Source: Buchnera aphidicola (Periphyllus lyropictus)
GTDB taxonomy: Bacteria; Pseudomonadota; Gammaproteobacteria; Enterobacterales; Enterobacteriaceae
Length of the DNA: 64,000 nt
Assembly: GCF_024029895.1 (NCBI RefSeq)
Contig: NZ_CP097457.1
Span: forward strand, 248,001 to 312,000
Reading direction: 5' to 3'
The position numbers and the translations under genes are program-made. Below are positions 1-9,915 of this stretch, piece after piece; position 1 is the first letter of the stretch, and the number at the start of each line of letters is the position of its first letter. The notes beneath the pieces are model-generated. The model was not told where the DNA came from and did not search any database. It saw only the letters and a list, made by a program, of their open reading frames with translations.

Positions 1-1556
1 TCAAATTGAAAAAATTTAAATTTTTTAGAAATAAGATCTTTTTCTATAAATCCTTTTTTTATTTTAATAGACTTTTTATTAATATAATTTAAATAATTTT
101 TATTTTGTTCTGGATTTTTTATAGTAAAAATAGGTTGAAATAATCTAAATATTGCTGGAATAGAATATTTTTGAGATATCCAATGTATAACTCCTTTTAC
201 TTTTCTATTTATTGGATTTTTTTTTAAAGTATTTTTATCATATGTACAAAATATTTTTTTTATTTTTCCATTATTATCTTTTTTAATTTTTATTGCTTTT
301 ATAATATAAGCATGACGTAATCTTACTTCTTTATTTATAGATAATCTTCTATATTTAGAGTTAAAATTTTCTTTGAAATCTGATCTATCAATATATATAT
401 TTCTACAAAAATAAATTTTATGTGTTCCGAATTTTTTATTTAAAATTTGATTATTAACTATTATTTTTTCTTTATAATTTTTAGGTAAATTTATAATAAT
501 TAATTTAATAGGATTAATTATAGACATAAAACGAGGAGCAATACTATTTAAATTATTTCTAATACAATATTCTAAAAGTTTTATTTCAATTAAATGATTT
601 TTCTTAGATACTCCTATTTTTTCGCAAAAATCTTTTATTGATTTAGGTGTATATCCTCTTCTTTTTAATCCTGATATTGTAGGCATCCTAGGATCATCCC
701 ATCCTTTAACAATCTTTTTTTTTATTAATATTTTTAATTTTCTTTTAGATAAAATTGTGTATTCTAAATTTAATCTAGAAAATTCATATTGTTTTGGATA
801 ATTTTTTATGTTAATTTTTTTTAAAATCCATTTATATAAACTTTTATTATCTAAAAATTCTAATGAACATAAAGAATGAGTAATTTTTTCTAATGAATCT
901 GAAATACAATGACTAAAATCATATGTTGGATATATAAACCATTTATTTTTAGTTTTACAATGAGAATTTTTTTTAATTCTATATAACACTGGATCTCTCA
1001 TAATTATGTTTTTAGATTTCATATTAATCTTTGCTCGAAGACAAACTTCTCCATCATTAAAATATCCATTTTTCATTTTTTCAAATAATATTAAATTTTT
1101 TTTAATTGATTGATTTCTATAAGGACTGTTTTTACCTGCTTTTTTTAATGTTCCTCTATAATTTTTTATTTCTATTTTAGATAATTTATCTACATAAGCA
1201 TAATTTTTTTTTATTAATTTAATTGCATATTTATAAAAATTTTTAAAGTATTTTGAGGTATACATGGTTTTTTTGTTCCATTTATATCCCATCCATTTAA
1301 TATCTTTTTTAATAGACTTTATATATTTTTTTTTTGATTTTTCTGGATTAGTATCGTCAAATCTTAAATTACAATTTCCATTATATATTTTTGATATTTC
1401 AAAATTTAAATATATTGATTTTGCATGACCTATATGAAGAAATCCATTTGGTTCTGGAGGAAATCTTGTTTTAATTTTTTTATAAATTTTATTTTTAATA
1501 TCTTTATTAATAATTTTAAATATAAAATTTTTGTTATAAATATTTTTATTCATCAT
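1..1556 (-). CDS. glnS: Glutaminyl-tRNA synthetase (3' end outside window)
   Basis: Class I aminoacyl-tRNA synthetase charging tRNA-Gln with glutamine in the cytoplasm. About 518 codons are visible on the minus strand, ending in SKKFKFFQFE, the conserved region near the C-terminus (E. coli FQFER), so only the last few dozen codons lie beyond the left edge. The HIGH-class motif appears as PPEPNGFLHIGHAKS about 40 residues in, and the KMSKS-class motif as LSKRKL. Two adjacent ATG codons (1556 and 1553) could start it. It is followed divergently by tRNA-Met, tRNA-Leu and tRNA-Gln, the same order as E. coli glnS with metT-leuW-glnU. Confidence 0.95.
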   Translation of the reverse strand, partial: MMNKNIYNKNFIFKIINKDIKNKIYKKIKTRFPPEPNGFLHIGHAKSIYLNFEISKIYNGNCNLRFDDTNPEKSKKKYIKSIKKDIKWMGYKWNKKTMYTSKYFKNFYKYAIKLIKKNYAYVDKLSKIEIKNYRGTLKKAGKNSPYRNQSIKKNLILFEKMKNGYFNDGEVCLRAKINMKSKNIIMRDPVLYRIKKNSHCKTKNKWFIYPTYDFSHCISDSLEKITHSLCSLEFLDNKSLYKWILKKINIKNYPKQYEFSRLNLEYTILSKRKLKILIKKKIVKGWDDPRMPTISGLKRRGYTPKSIKDFCEKIGVSKKNHLIEIKLLEYCIRNNLNSIAPRFMSIINPIKLIIINLPKNYKEKIIVNNQILNKKFGTHKIYFCRNIYIDRSDFKENFNSKYRRLSINKEVRLRHAYIIKAIKIKKDNNGKIKKIFCTYDKNTLKKNPINRKVKGVIHWISQKYSIPAIFRLFQPIFTIKNPEQNKNYLNYINKKSIKIKKGFIEKDLISKKFKFFQF

Positions 1557-1809
1557 GATCCTTTTTTTTTATATATTTTTTATTTAAATATTTTTTAAAA
1601 TTTTTATATATTTTTATAATTACTCTAAAATTTTTTTAAATTATTTTAAATATAGAATTTTTTTTTTTTATATGATATAATTTTGAAAAAAAATTAAAAT
1701 ATAAAATTTTATCCATAAAAATTTTATAAAATTATATCTTAAAAATTTATTTTAAATTTTTTTTAAGAAAAACCATATTTTTTAATTTGTTATTTTAAAT
1801 TTTTATTAA

Positions 1810-1883
1810 AGCTATGTAGCTCAGTTGGTTAGAGCACAGCATTCATAACGCTGAGGTCATGGGTTCAAATCCCATCATAGCTA
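1810..1883 (+). tRNA. tRNA-Met (CAU), elongator
   Basis: Full cloverleaf: acceptor AGCTATG pairs with CATAGCT, the D arm is GCTCAGTTGGTTAGAGC, the anticodon loop TTCATAA contains CAT, and the T loop is TTCAAAT. The sequence is close to E. coli metT, and the position between glnS and tRNA-Leu/Gln supports the elongator type. The CCA end is not encoded. Confidence 0.95.
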
Positions 1884-1930
1884 ATAAATAATATTTTAAA
1901 AGGTATTTTTAAATTATTTAATAATTTTTA

Positions 1931-2014
1931 GCGGAAGTGGCGAAATTGGTAGACGCACCAGATTTAGGTTCTGGCGCCTTATTAGGTTTGCGAGTTCAAA
2001 TCTCGCCTTCCGTA
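1931..2014 (+). tRNA. tRNA-Leu (UAG)
   Basis: Class II tRNA with a long variable arm. The acceptor GCGGAAG pairs with CTTCCGT (first pair G-U), the anticodon is TAG in the loop ATTTAGG, and the T loop is TTCAAAT. It is very similar to E. coli leuW and sits second in the metT-leuW-glnU-like cluster. CCA is not encoded. Confidence 0.95.
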
Positions 2015-2049
2015 AAAAAATTTTAGTATTTTTTTTAATGTTTTTTTTT

Positions 2050-2121
2050 TGGGGTATGGCCAAGAGGTTAAGGCATCGGTTTTTGATACCGACATCCCTG
2101 GTTCGAATCCAGGTACCCCAG
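2050..2121 (+). tRNA. tRNA-Gln (UUG)
   Basis: The acceptor TGGGGTA pairs with TACCCCA, the anticodon is TTG in the loop TTTTGAT, and the T loop is TTCGAAT. It is nearly identical to E. coli glnU and is the third member of the tRNA cluster after glnS. It reads UUG, and CAG codons by wobble if no other tRNA-Gln exists. Confidence 0.95.
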
Positions 2122-2304
2122 ATAATTTTTTTATTATATTTTTATAAAAATATTATTTTTTATAATTTAAAAATATTTTTAAGTTTATAACTATATAAAT
2201 TAAATTTTATAAAAATTATTTTTTTTAATTTATTTAATTTTTTTATATTTTAAATAAATTTAATTAAAATTAAAATTTATAAAAATATTTATGGTATTAA
2301 TTTT

Positions 2305-2976
2305 ATGAAATTAAAAAAACTAAAAAAAAAAGTAGCTTTAGAAGTGTTAAAGTTTATACCTAAAAATATTATTATTGGAGTTGGAACAGGATCTACTATA
2401 TCTTATTTTATAGATTTCTTAAAAACTATTCGAAATAAAATAATTGGAGCTGTCTCTTCTTCTATTAAAACAACAGAAAATTTAAAAAAAAATGGTATAA
2501 AAATTTTTGAATTAAATAAGATTAATAATCTTCCTTTATATATTGATAGTGCAGATGAAATTAATAGAAATATGGATATGATTAAAGGTGGAGGAGCTGC
2601 TTTAACTAAAGAAAAAATTATTGCTTCGGCAGCAAAAAAATTTATTTGTATTATTGATGAAACTAAAGAAGTAAAAATTTTAGGAAAATTTCCTTTACCT
2701 GTAGAAGTTTTACCAATGTCATATAAATATGTTAAAAAAAAATTAGAAAAACTAGGTGGTATTGTAAAAAAAAGAAATAAAATTATTACAGAAAATAATA
2801 ATTATATATTAGATATTAGTAATTTATATATAAATAATCCATTTGATTTAGAAAATAAAATTAATAATATACCTGGAGTTATTTCTGTCGGAATATTTTC
2901 TCAAAGAAAACCAGATGTTTTATTGGTTAGTAAAATAAACAAAGTTAAAGTAATTTTTAGAAAAAATGAAAAATAA
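2305..2976 (+). CDS. rpiA: Ribose-5-phosphate isomerase A
   Basis: Interconverts ribose-5-phosphate and ribulose-5-phosphate in the non-oxidative pentose phosphate pathway, feeding nucleotide, histidine and aromatic precursor synthesis. At 223 residues it matches the RpiA family length (E. coli 219). The sugar-phosphate loop GVGTGSTISYF lies near residue 26, DSADEIN near 80, and KGGGAALTKEKI near 95 carries the catalytic acid/lysine region. No strong Shine-Dalgarno (SD) site precedes the ATG. With zwf near the right end of the window it suggests a working pentose phosphate route. Confidence 0.95.
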   Translation: MKLKKLKKKVALEVLKFIPKNIIIGVGTGSTISYFIDFLKTIRNKIIGAVSSSIKTTENLKKNGIKIFELNKINNLPLYIDSADEINRNMDMIKGGGAALTKEKIIASAAKKFICIIDETKEVKILGKFPLPVEVLPMSYKYVKKKLEKLGGIVKKRNKIITENNNYILDISNLYINNPFDLENKINNIPGVISVGIFSQRKPDVLLVSKINKVKVIFRKNEK

Positions 2977-3083
2977 TTTATAATATATAATTTTCATAAA
3001 TTTTTATAATTTATTATAAAAATTTTTTTTATTTTTTTAAAAAATTTTTATATTTTTTAAAATTTTATTAATTTTTCTTTAAT

Positions 3084-3157
3084 TACATCCGGTAGGATTT
3101 GAACCCACGACCTCTCGGTTCGTAGCCGAGTGCTCTATCCAACTGAGCTACGGATGT
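3084..3157 (-). tRNA. tRNA-Arg (ACG)
   Basis: On the minus strand the acceptor ACATCCG pairs with CGGATGT, the anticodon is ACG in CTACGAA, and the T loop is TTCAAAT. It resembles E. coli argV-type tRNAs, which also sit beside serV and csrA. The ACG anticodon depends on TadA deamination to read CGN codons. Confidence 0.95.
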
Positions 3158-3188
3158 AGAAAAAATGTTTTTAAAGGAAAAAAAAATA

Positions 3189-3277
3189 TAGTGAGAGAGG
3201 GATTCGAACCCTCGATGCATATTTTTATACATACTCCCTTAGCAGGGGAACGCTTTCAACCACTCAGCCATCTCACT
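3189..3277 (-). tRNA. tRNA-Ser (GCU)
   Basis: Class II tRNA on the minus strand. The acceptor AGTGAGA pairs perfectly with TCTCACT, the anticodon GCT is in CTGCTAA, the variable arm is AT-rich, and the T loop is TTCGAAT. It is the counterpart of E. coli serV, next to tRNA-Arg and upstream of nothing but csrA, conserving the alaS-csrA-serV-argV order. Confidence 0.95.
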
Positions 3278-3420
3278 TTAACTTTTTTTTAAAAAAATAA
3301 ACTACCTTTATTTTTTAATCTTTTCATTTTATACTTTTTTCTTTTTAAAAGTCAATTTTATATTTAAATATTAATATAGAACATTTTTATTTATTTTAAA
3401 AAAAATACAATTAAAAAAAT

Positions 3421-3615
3421 TTATTTATTTTTTTTATTTTTTTTTTTTTTTTTTTCTGCTTGTATTTTTTGATATATTTCTTCTCTATGTACTGAAATTT
3501 CTTTTGGTGCATTTACTCCTATTCTAACTTGATTTCCTTTTACTCCTAAAACTGTAACTGTTATTTCATCTCCTATTACTAATGTTTCACCTATTCTTCT
3601 TGTTAGAATTAACAT
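3421..3615 (-). CDS. csrA: Carbon storage regulator CsrA with poly-Lys tail
   Basis: Small RNA-binding dimer that represses or activates translation by binding GGA motifs near ribosome binding sites. Residues 1-53 follow E. coli CsrA closely ([38 protein letters not shown]). After IQAE the tail is [11 protein letters not shown], encoded by a run of 19 A residues (3437-3455), so the tail length is probably heterogeneous. The core RNA-binding residues (L4, R44 region) are upstream of the tract. It lies just downstream of alaS on the same strand, as in E. coli. Confidence 0.95.
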   Translation of the reverse strand: MLILTRRIGETLVIGDEITVTVLGVKGNQVRIGVNAPKEISVHREEIYQKIQAEKKKKKNKKNK

Positions 3616-3737
3616 TTTTTTTCCTTAAAAAAATTTTTATTTTTAGAATTTTAATTTTAAATGAAATTTAAATATTTAAAATTTTTTAAATATAAATTTA
3701 ATTTATATATTTTTGTAAAAAAATTTTAATATTTTAT

Positions 3738-6332
3738 TTATAATTTTTTTAATTTAGAAATAATAAATTCTTTAAATAAAATTATTTCTTTTTTAATAGA
3801 GTTAGATTTATATAAAATTCCTTCTGAAATGTATATATTTCCCCCTCCTTTTCCTTTAATTTTTTTAAACATAAATAAAAGTAATTTTTTTGCTTGAATA
3901 ATTTTTGTTAAATTTTTGCTAATTTTAATTAAAAAATTAATTTTTTTTGAAAAATTTATTAAAATTATTATTATTGATTGAAATTTTTTTTGTAATTCAT
4001 CAATTATATATTTAAGATTGTTTTTTTTTTCATTTTTAAATTGATATAGTAAAAAATAATTATTATTAATTTTAATAACTTTTTTTGAAATTTTTTTTGA
4101 AATTAAATAAATATATTTCTTATTAATATTTTTGTTTTTTTTAAATAATTTTTTGTTCTCTATTAAAATATTTTTTATTTTTTTTATGTAATAACAGTCA
4201 TTAGAATTAATAATTTTTTTTATTTTTTGAATGTCTTTTTCTTGTTTTTTTATTTTTGAAAAAGCTTTTTTATATGTTAATGCTTCTATTCTTCTTATTC
4301 CAAAAGATATACTTTTTTCATTAACTATTTTAAATAAAAATATTTTTCCTGTTTTTTTTACATGTGTTCCTTTACATAATTCTTTAGAAAAAGATTTAAT
4401 AGAAATAGTCCTGACTATTTTTTTATATATTTTATTTTTAAGAAAAGTAAATTTTTTATTTTTAGCTTCTTTAAATTTTTTTAAATTATATTTTATTTTA
4501 ATATTTTTTTGAATAACTTTATTTACAAATTTTTCTATTTTATAAATTTTTTTAAATGTTAAACTTTTAAAATATGTAAAATCAAATCTTATTTTTTTAT
4601 CATTAATTAATGAACCTTTTTGTATTACATTTTTTCCTAATATTTTTTTTAATGCAGAATTTAATAAATGAGTAGCAGTGTGATTTTTTTCTATTAATTT
4701 TCTTTTTTTTAAATTAATTTTAGCTGTTATTAAATCATTTTTAATAATATATCCATAATCCATATATCCATTATGAATAATAAATTTTCCATATTTTTTT
4801 GTATTACAAACAATAAATTTTCCAGTTTTTGATTTAATTACTCCTGAATCTCCAATTTGTCCTCCTGATTCAGGATAAAATGGAGTTTTTTCAATTATTA
4901 TTTGTCCTTTTTCTTTATTTTTTATAATTGATACAATTTTTTTTTTTACATATAATAATTTTATTAAACTATTTTTTTTAAAATTTTTATACCCTACAAA
5001 AATATTTTTTTTTATTTTTGGTAAAGATATTCCATTTATTTTTGTTTTTATTTTATTAACAGAATTTTCTTTTTGTTTTTTTATTTTTTCTTTTAGACTT
5101 ATTTTATCAATAATAATATTTTTTTCTTTACAGAATTCTTTTGTTAAATCAATAGGAAATCCTAGTGTATCATATAAATAAAATACTATTTCTCCATCTA
5201 AAATATTATTTTTTATATTTATAATTTCGTTTTTTAATATTTTTAATCCTTTTTTTAAAGTTTCAGAAAATTTTAATTCTTCAATTTTTAATATTTTTTC
5301 AATTTTATTTTTATTTTTAATTAAAATTTTATTTTCACTTCCCATAAATTTTATTAAAATAGGAACTAATTTATAAAAAAAACATTTATTAATTCCAATA
5401 TTTCTTCCATGTAATATTGCTCTTCTAATAATTTTTCTTAAAATATAACCTCTATTTTCATTAGATGGAAGAATATTATTTGCAATAATAAAAGAGCTAG
5501 AACGAATATGATCTGATATAACTCTTAAAGATTGATTATTATTTTTTTTTATTATATTTAGTTTTTTAATATTTTTTATTATATTTTTAAAAATGTCTAT
5601 TTTATAATTTGATTTTACTCCTTGTAAAATTGAAGCTATTCTTTCTAATCCCATTCCAGTGTCAACTGAAGGAGTCTTTAATTTTTTATATATTTTATTT
5701 GGTAATGCATTATATTGCATAAATACTATATTCCAAATTTCTAAAAATTTCTTATTTTTTTCTTTATAATTATAAAAAATTTCAGTACAAGGCCCACAAG
5801 GACCATATTTTCCCATTTTCCAAAAATTTTTAGATGTATATAATAAATTTTTTTTATCTTTCATTTTTATTATTTTATTATCAGATAAACCAATTATATT
5901 TTTCCATATATGAAAAGATTCTATATCATTTTCATAAATTGTTACTGATAATCTATCTTGATCAATTCCAAACCATTTTTTTGATGTTAATAATTCCCAT
6001 GCATAAATAATAGATTTTTCTTTAAAATAACTTCCAAAACTAAAATTTCCTAACATTTCAAAAAATGTATGATGTCTATTTGTATATCCTACATTTTTAA
6101 GATCATTATGTTTTCCTCCAGTACGTATACAATGTTGAATTGTAGAAATTCTTTTATTTTTTGTAAATTGATATCCTAAAAAAATATTTTTAAATTGATT
6201 CATTCCAGCATTTACAAATAAAAGAGTTGGATCATTTTCTAAAACTAATGAACTTCCAGGATAAATTTTATGTTTTTTTTCTTTAAAAAATTCTAAAAAA
6301 TTTTGACGTATAAAACTTGTTGTTTTTATCAT
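3738..6332 (-). CDS. alaS: Alanyl-tRNA synthetase
   Basis: Class II synthetase charging tRNA-Ala and clearing mischarged Ser/Gly. At 864 residues it is close to E. coli's 876. The N-terminal catalytic domain shows VNAGMNQFKNIFLG and RTGGKHNDLKNVG. The editing domain keeps the zinc ligands as HTATH (about residue 560) and CKGTH (about 660). A C-Ala domain follows, ending in KGKGGG, the family's glycine-rich motif. All domains are present with no frameshift despite many poly(A) runs. csrA follows downstream. Confidence 0.97.
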   Translation of the reverse strand: MIKTTSFIRQNFLEFFKEKKHKIYPGSSLVLENDPTLLFVNAGMNQFKNIFLGYQFTKNKRISTIQHCIRTGGKHNDLKNVGYTNRHHTFFEMLGNFSFGSYFKEKSIIYAWELLTSKKWFGIDQDRLSVTIYENDIESFHIWKNIIGLSDNKIIKMKDKKNLLYTSKNFWKMGKYGPCGPCTEIFYNYKEKNKKFLEIWNIVFMQYNALPNKIYKKLKTPSVDTGMGLERIASILQGVKSNYKIDIFKNIIKNIKKLNIIKKNNNQSLRVISDHIRSSSFIIANNILPSNENRGYILRKIIRRAILHGRNIGINKCFFYKLVPILIKFMGSENKILIKNKNKIEKILKIEELKFSETLKKGLKILKNEIINIKNNILDGEIVFYLYDTLGFPIDLTKEFCKEKNIIIDKISLKEKIKKQKENSVNKIKTKINGISLPKIKKNIFVGYKNFKKNSLIKLLYVKKKIVSIIKNKEKGQIIIEKTPFYPESGGQIGDSGVIKSKTGKFIVCNTKKYGKFIIHNGYMDYGYIIKNDLITAKINLKKRKLIEKNHTATHLLNSALKKILGKNVIQKGSLINDKKIRFDFTYFKSLTFKKIYKIEKFVNKVIQKNIKIKYNLKKFKEAKNKKFTFLKNKIYKKIVRTISIKSFSKELCKGTHVKKTGKIFLFKIVNEKSISFGIRRIEALTYKKAFSKIKKQEKDIQKIKKIINSNDCYYIKKIKNILIENKKLFKKNKNINKKYIYLISKKISKKVIKINNNYFLLYQFKNEKKNNLKYIIDELQKKFQSIIIILINFSKKINFLIKISKNLTKIIQAKKLLLFMFKKIKGKGGGNIYISEGILYKSNSIKKEIILFKEFIISKLKKL

Positions 6333-6634
6333 ATAAATCCAAAAATAATAAAAAAATAAAAAAAAAAAAAATAAAAAAAACGCAAAAAAAATATAAATTA
6401 TATTAAAAATATATAAAAATAATTTTTTATTATTAATTAGAACATTTTTTATTTTTTTAATAAATTATAAATTTATTTATTTTTATAATATTGTTTGTTT
6501 TATTATAAATTATTTTATTTTAAGTATAAAACTTTATGTTTTTTTTTTTAAAAAATTTCTTAAATTAAAAAATTTTTTTTAAAATTTATATAAAAATTAT
6601 GTATTTTTTAATTTTATTAATAAAAGGATTACAT
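6333..6634. other. Divergent intergenic region alaS/rluD
   Basis: About 300 bp between the divergent starts of alaS and rluD. It is almost pure A+T with homopolymer runs. I see no ORF, RNA gene or convincing hairpin. It must hold both promoters, but no single -35/-10 pair stands out in this composition. Confidence 0.5.
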
Positions 6635-7591
6635 ATGAAGAGATTAGTTTTATTAACTAAAATAGTTTCTAAAAAAATTTTTAATAAAAATAGAATTGAT
6701 AAATTTTTAGCTCAATGTTTTAAAAAATATTCTAGAAATCATTTTAAAAAATGTATTATAAAAAAATATGTTACGGTTAATGATAAAATAATTACTTCTC
6801 CAGATTTTAAAATAAAAAAAGGAGACATTATTCATGTTAAATATTACTATAAAGTAGTAAATTATTTTACTCCAGAAAAAATTTTTTTAAATATTATTTA
6901 TGAAGATAAATATTGTTTAGTTATTAATAAACCTCATTCTTTAGTTGTTCATCCTGGTCATGGTAATTATAGTGGAACTTTGCTTAATGGATTAATTTAT
7001 TATTATAAAGATATTTTAAATATTCCCAGAGCTGGTATTATTCATCGTTTAGATAAAGATACTACAGGATTAATAATAATTGCTAAAACTATTTCTATGT
7101 ATTTTTTGTTAAAAAAAATGATGAAATTAAGAAAAATTCATAGAGAATATAAAGCTTTAGTATTTGGAAAAATAAAAAATGAAGGATTAATAAATGCTCC
7201 TATTGGTCGTAATAAATTTAAACGTACATGTATGGCAGTAACTTTAGATGGAAAAGAATCATTAACTTATTATACTGTTAAAAAAAAATATAAATTTTTT
7301 ACATTATTAAAATTAAAGTTATTAACTGGAAGAACTCATCAAATTAGAGTACATATGTTACATATTAAACATCCTATTTTAGGAGATCAAAAATATAAAT
7401 GTAATTTAAATTTTTTTAAAGGTTTTAATAATAGTATTTTATTTAATAAAGTAAAAAATTTTCATAGACAAGTTTTACATGCATATAAAATAAAATTTAT
7501 ACATCCATTTAAGAATAAAATTATTAAATTAAAAATAAAATTTCCTCAAGATATTAAAAAATTATTATCTATTTTAAAAAAATATAAATAA
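6635..7591 (+). CDS. rluD: 23S rRNA pseudouridine synthase RluD
   Basis: Makes pseudouridines 1911, 1915 and 1917 in helix 69 of 23S rRNA. An S4-like RNA-binding domain (RIDKFLAQCFKKYSR near residue 20) precedes the catalytic domain, which carries the RLDKDTTG motif with the catalytic Asp, plus GRTHQIRVHM. The VHPGHGNYSGTLLNGL stretch is RluD-like rather than RluC-like. An upstream in-frame ATG at 6599 exists, but the ATG at 6635 has AAAGGA 8-12 bases ahead and matches the family N-terminus. Confidence 0.92.
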   Translation: MKRLVLLTKIVSKKIFNKNRIDKFLAQCFKKYSRNHFKKCIIKKYVTVNDKIITSPDFKIKKGDIIHVKYYYKVVNYFTPEKIFLNIIYEDKYCLVINKPHSLVVHPGHGNYSGTLLNGLIYYYKDILNIPRAGIIHRLDKDTTGLIIIAKTISMYFLLKKMMKLRKIHREYKALVFGKIKNEGLINAPIGRNKFKRTCMAVTLDGKESLTYYTVKKKYKFFTLLKLKLLTGRTHQIRVHMLHIKHPILGDQKYKCNLNFFKGFNNSILFNKVKNFHRQVLHAYKIKFIHPFKNKIIKLKIKFPQDIKKLLSILKKYK

Positions 7592-7614
7592 ATAATTTAA
7601 AAAAATATTTTATA

Positions 7615-7647
7615 TACACTTTCTATTTTTAGAATAATGAAAGTGTA
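7615..7647. terminator. Bidirectional hairpin between rluD and aroQ
   Basis: A 9-bp perfect stem TACACTTTC / GAAAGTGTA (7615-7623 and 7639-7647) with a 15-nt loop lies between the convergent ends of rluD and aroQ. It is GC-richer than its surroundings and flanked by A and T runs, so it probably terminates both transcripts. Confidence 0.6.
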
Positions 7648-7674
7648 AGTATAATAATTTTATATTTAAAAATT

Positions 7675-8130
7675 TTAATTATTTTTTTTTAATAATCGCT
7701 GTGCAGCTATTTTTAATGCCCATTTATAACTTTCAACTCCTAATCCACATATTATTCCATTTGAAATATCAGAAAACCAAGAATGTGATCTAAAATTTTC
7801 TCTAGAATAAATATTAGATATATGAACTTCTATAAATGGAATATTTACAGCTAATAAAGAATCTCTTAAAGCAATACTAGTATGTGTAAAAGCTGCTGGA
7901 TTAATAATTATATAATGAATTTTTTTTTTTGCTTTATGTATTTTTTCAATTAAAATATGTTCTGCATTAGTTTGAAAATGAGAAAGATTTATATTTAATT
8001 TTTTAGAATATTTTATTAGATCATTAACTAAAATAGATAATGAAATATTTCCATATATTTTTTTTTCTCTTTTTCCTAAAAGATTTAAATTAGGGCCATT
8101 AAGAATTAATATATTAAATTTTTTTTTCAT
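7675..8130 (-). CDS. aroQ: 3-dehydroquinate dehydratase, type II
   Basis: Converts 3-dehydroquinate to 3-dehydroshikimate, step three of the shikimate pathway toward chorismate. At 151 residues it fits the small type II dodecameric family. The conserved N-terminal [13 protein letters not shown] is present (catalytic Arg and the lid-loop Tyr), as are [15 protein letters not shown] and EVHISN. Together with pheA it keeps aromatic amino acid provisioning. Confidence 0.96.
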   Translation of the reverse strand: MKKKFNILILNGPNLNLLGKREKKIYGNISLSILVNDLIKYSKKLNINLSHFQTNAEHILIEKIHKAKKKIHYIIINPAAFTHTSIALRDSLLAVNIPFIEVHISNIYSRENFRSHSWFSDISNGIICGLGVESYKWALKIAAQRLLKKNN

Positions 8131-8356
8131 ATTTTTTGTTCTTTTTATAATTTTCTTTTTTTTTTAAATATTTTAATTTATTTAAAGAAAATAAAAATAA
8201 ATTTTATTATACAATATAAGCAATAATATACAATATATAAAATTTATTTTTTTTTTTATTTTTTTTTTTTAAAATAATTTTTCAATATTTTATTAATAAT
8301 ATTATATAAATTTTTTAATTAATATATTAAAAAAATTTTTAAATAAGAGAGTTTAT

Positions 8357-9805
8357 ATGAGTTTTGATTTTGTAAAAAATAAGATTTTAATTAATAATAA
8401 TATCAGTATAGAAGAAATTTTTTCTGTATTATCAGATATTTCAAAAAGAAATATTAATTATTCTGATATTTATTTTCAATCTAAATTTAATGAATGTTGG
8501 ATTTTAGAAGATAAAATTATTAAAAATGGAACTTATAATATTAATAAAGGTATAGGATTAAGAGCAATTTCTAATGAAATGACTAGTTTTGCTTATGTAG
8601 ATCAAATTACTTCTATTGGATTACATAAAATTGCTCGTTCTGTAAAAAATGTTTTAGATAAAGGATTTATTTTTAAAAATAAAAATTTTATTTCTAAAAA
8701 ACATGATTATTTTTATGATTTTAGTAATCCTTTAAATTCTTTATCTAATAAAGAAAAAATAGATATATTATATCAAGTAGATAAATTTTCTAGACAATAT
8801 GATTCTAGGATATACCAAGTAAGTGCTTGCTTAAATGGAACATATGAATATGTTTTAATAGCTTCTACAGATGGTGTTTTAGAAACTGATATTCGACCTT
8901 TAGTTTCTCTTTCTATTAAAGTTTTATCAGAAGATAGAGGAAAAAGAGAAGTAGGTACATATGGAGGAGGAATTCGAGGAACATATAAATATTTTTTAAA
9001 AAAAAATAAAGATGGAGTATCAAATATAAAAAAATTTTCAGAAGAAGCTGCAAGAATTTCTATTTTAAATCTTTTTTCTAAGGAAGCCCCTTCGGGTTTT
9101 TTTCCTGTTGTATTGGGTTCTGGATTACCTGGAGTATTAATTCATGAAGCTGTAGGTCATGGATTAGAAGGAGATTTTAATCGTAAAAAATTATCTGTAT
9201 ATAGTGATAAATTAGAAAAAAAAATTGCTTCTAATTTATGTACAATAATAGATGATGGAACAAAAAAAAATTTTAGAGGATCTATTTCTATCGATGATGA
9301 AGGAACTCCTGGACAATATAATGTTTTAATAAAAAATGGAGTGTTAAAAAAATATCTTCAAGACAAATTTAATTCTTATTTAACAAATACTAATTCTACA
9401 GGAAATGGTAGAAGAGAATCTTATTCTAGTCTTCCTATTCCACGTATGACTAATACTTATATGTTGCCTGGAAAGTCTACTAAAAAAGAAATTATAGAAA
9501 GTGTTGATTATGGGATTTATGCAGTAAGTTTTATTGGAGGTCAAGTAGATATTACTTCTGGAGAATTTGTTTTTTCTGCTTCAGAAGCATATTTAATTAA
9601 TAAGGGAAAAATTATACATCCAATTAAAGGAGTAACTTTAATTGGTTCAGGAATAGAAATTATGAATAAAATATCTATGGTAGGAAATGATTTATTTATA
9701 GAAAATGGAACAGGTATTTGTGTTAAAGAAGGTCAAGAAATTCCTGTTTGTGTGGGTCAACCAACTATTAAGATAGATAATTTAACTATAGGAGGAACAA
9801 AATAA
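8357..9805 (+). CDS. tldD: Metalloprotease TldD
   Basis: Subunit of the TldD/TldE zinc protease, which degrades unfolded peptides, matures microcin B17 and degrades CcdA in E. coli. At 482 residues it matches E. coli TldD (481). The HExxxH zinc motif is seen as HEAVGHGLEGD near residue 264, followed by the C-terminal beta-rich domain ending NLTIGGTK. An SD-like GAGAG precedes the ATG by about 8 bases. Its partner tldE (pmbA) is not in this window. It is convergent with rplS. Confidence 0.95.
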   Translation: MSFDFVKNKILINNNISIEEIFSVLSDISKRNINYSDIYFQSKFNECWILEDKIIKNGTYNINKGIGLRAISNEMTSFAYVDQITSIGLHKIARSVKNVLDKGFIFKNKNFISKKHDYFYDFSNPLNSLSNKEKIDILYQVDKFSRQYDSRIYQVSACLNGTYEYVLIASTDGVLETDIRPLVSLSIKVLSEDRGKREVGTYGGGIRGTYKYFLKKNKDGVSNIKKFSEEAARISILNLFSKEAPSGFFPVVLGSGLPGVLIHEAVGHGLEGDFNRKKLSVYSDKLEKKIASNLCTIIDDGTKKNFRGSISIDDEGTPGQYNVLIKNGVLKKYLQDKFNSYLTNTNSTGNGRRESYSSLPIPRMTNTYMLPGKSTKKEIIESVDYGIYAVSFIGGQVDITSGEFVFSASEAYLINKGKIIHPIKGVTLIGSGIEIMNKISMVGNDLFIENGTGICVKEGQEIPVCVGQPTIKIDNLTIGGTK

Positions 9806-9850
9806 TTTTATTAAATAATTTTTTTAATATGTTATTTAAAAATTTTAAAT

Positions 9851-9882
9851 CATGCAGTCAAACATTTTGTTATGACTGCGTG
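9851..9882. terminator. Bidirectional terminator tldD/rplS
   Basis: A 10-bp stem CATGCAGTCA / TGACTGCGTG (one G-U pair) around a 12-nt loop, flanked by A-rich and T-rich sequence, sits between the convergent tldD and rplS genes. It is one of the few GC-containing stretches between genes here. Confidence 0.75.
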
Positions 9883-9915
9883 TTTTAAATGAAAAATAAT
9901 ACAAATTTTTTAATA

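Noticed and set aside
4231-4512. 93-codon plus-strand ORF inside alaS
   Set aside because: Antisense shadow of the alaS editing domain; no family pattern, Phe/Leu/Ile-rich from poly(T) and no ribosome binding site.
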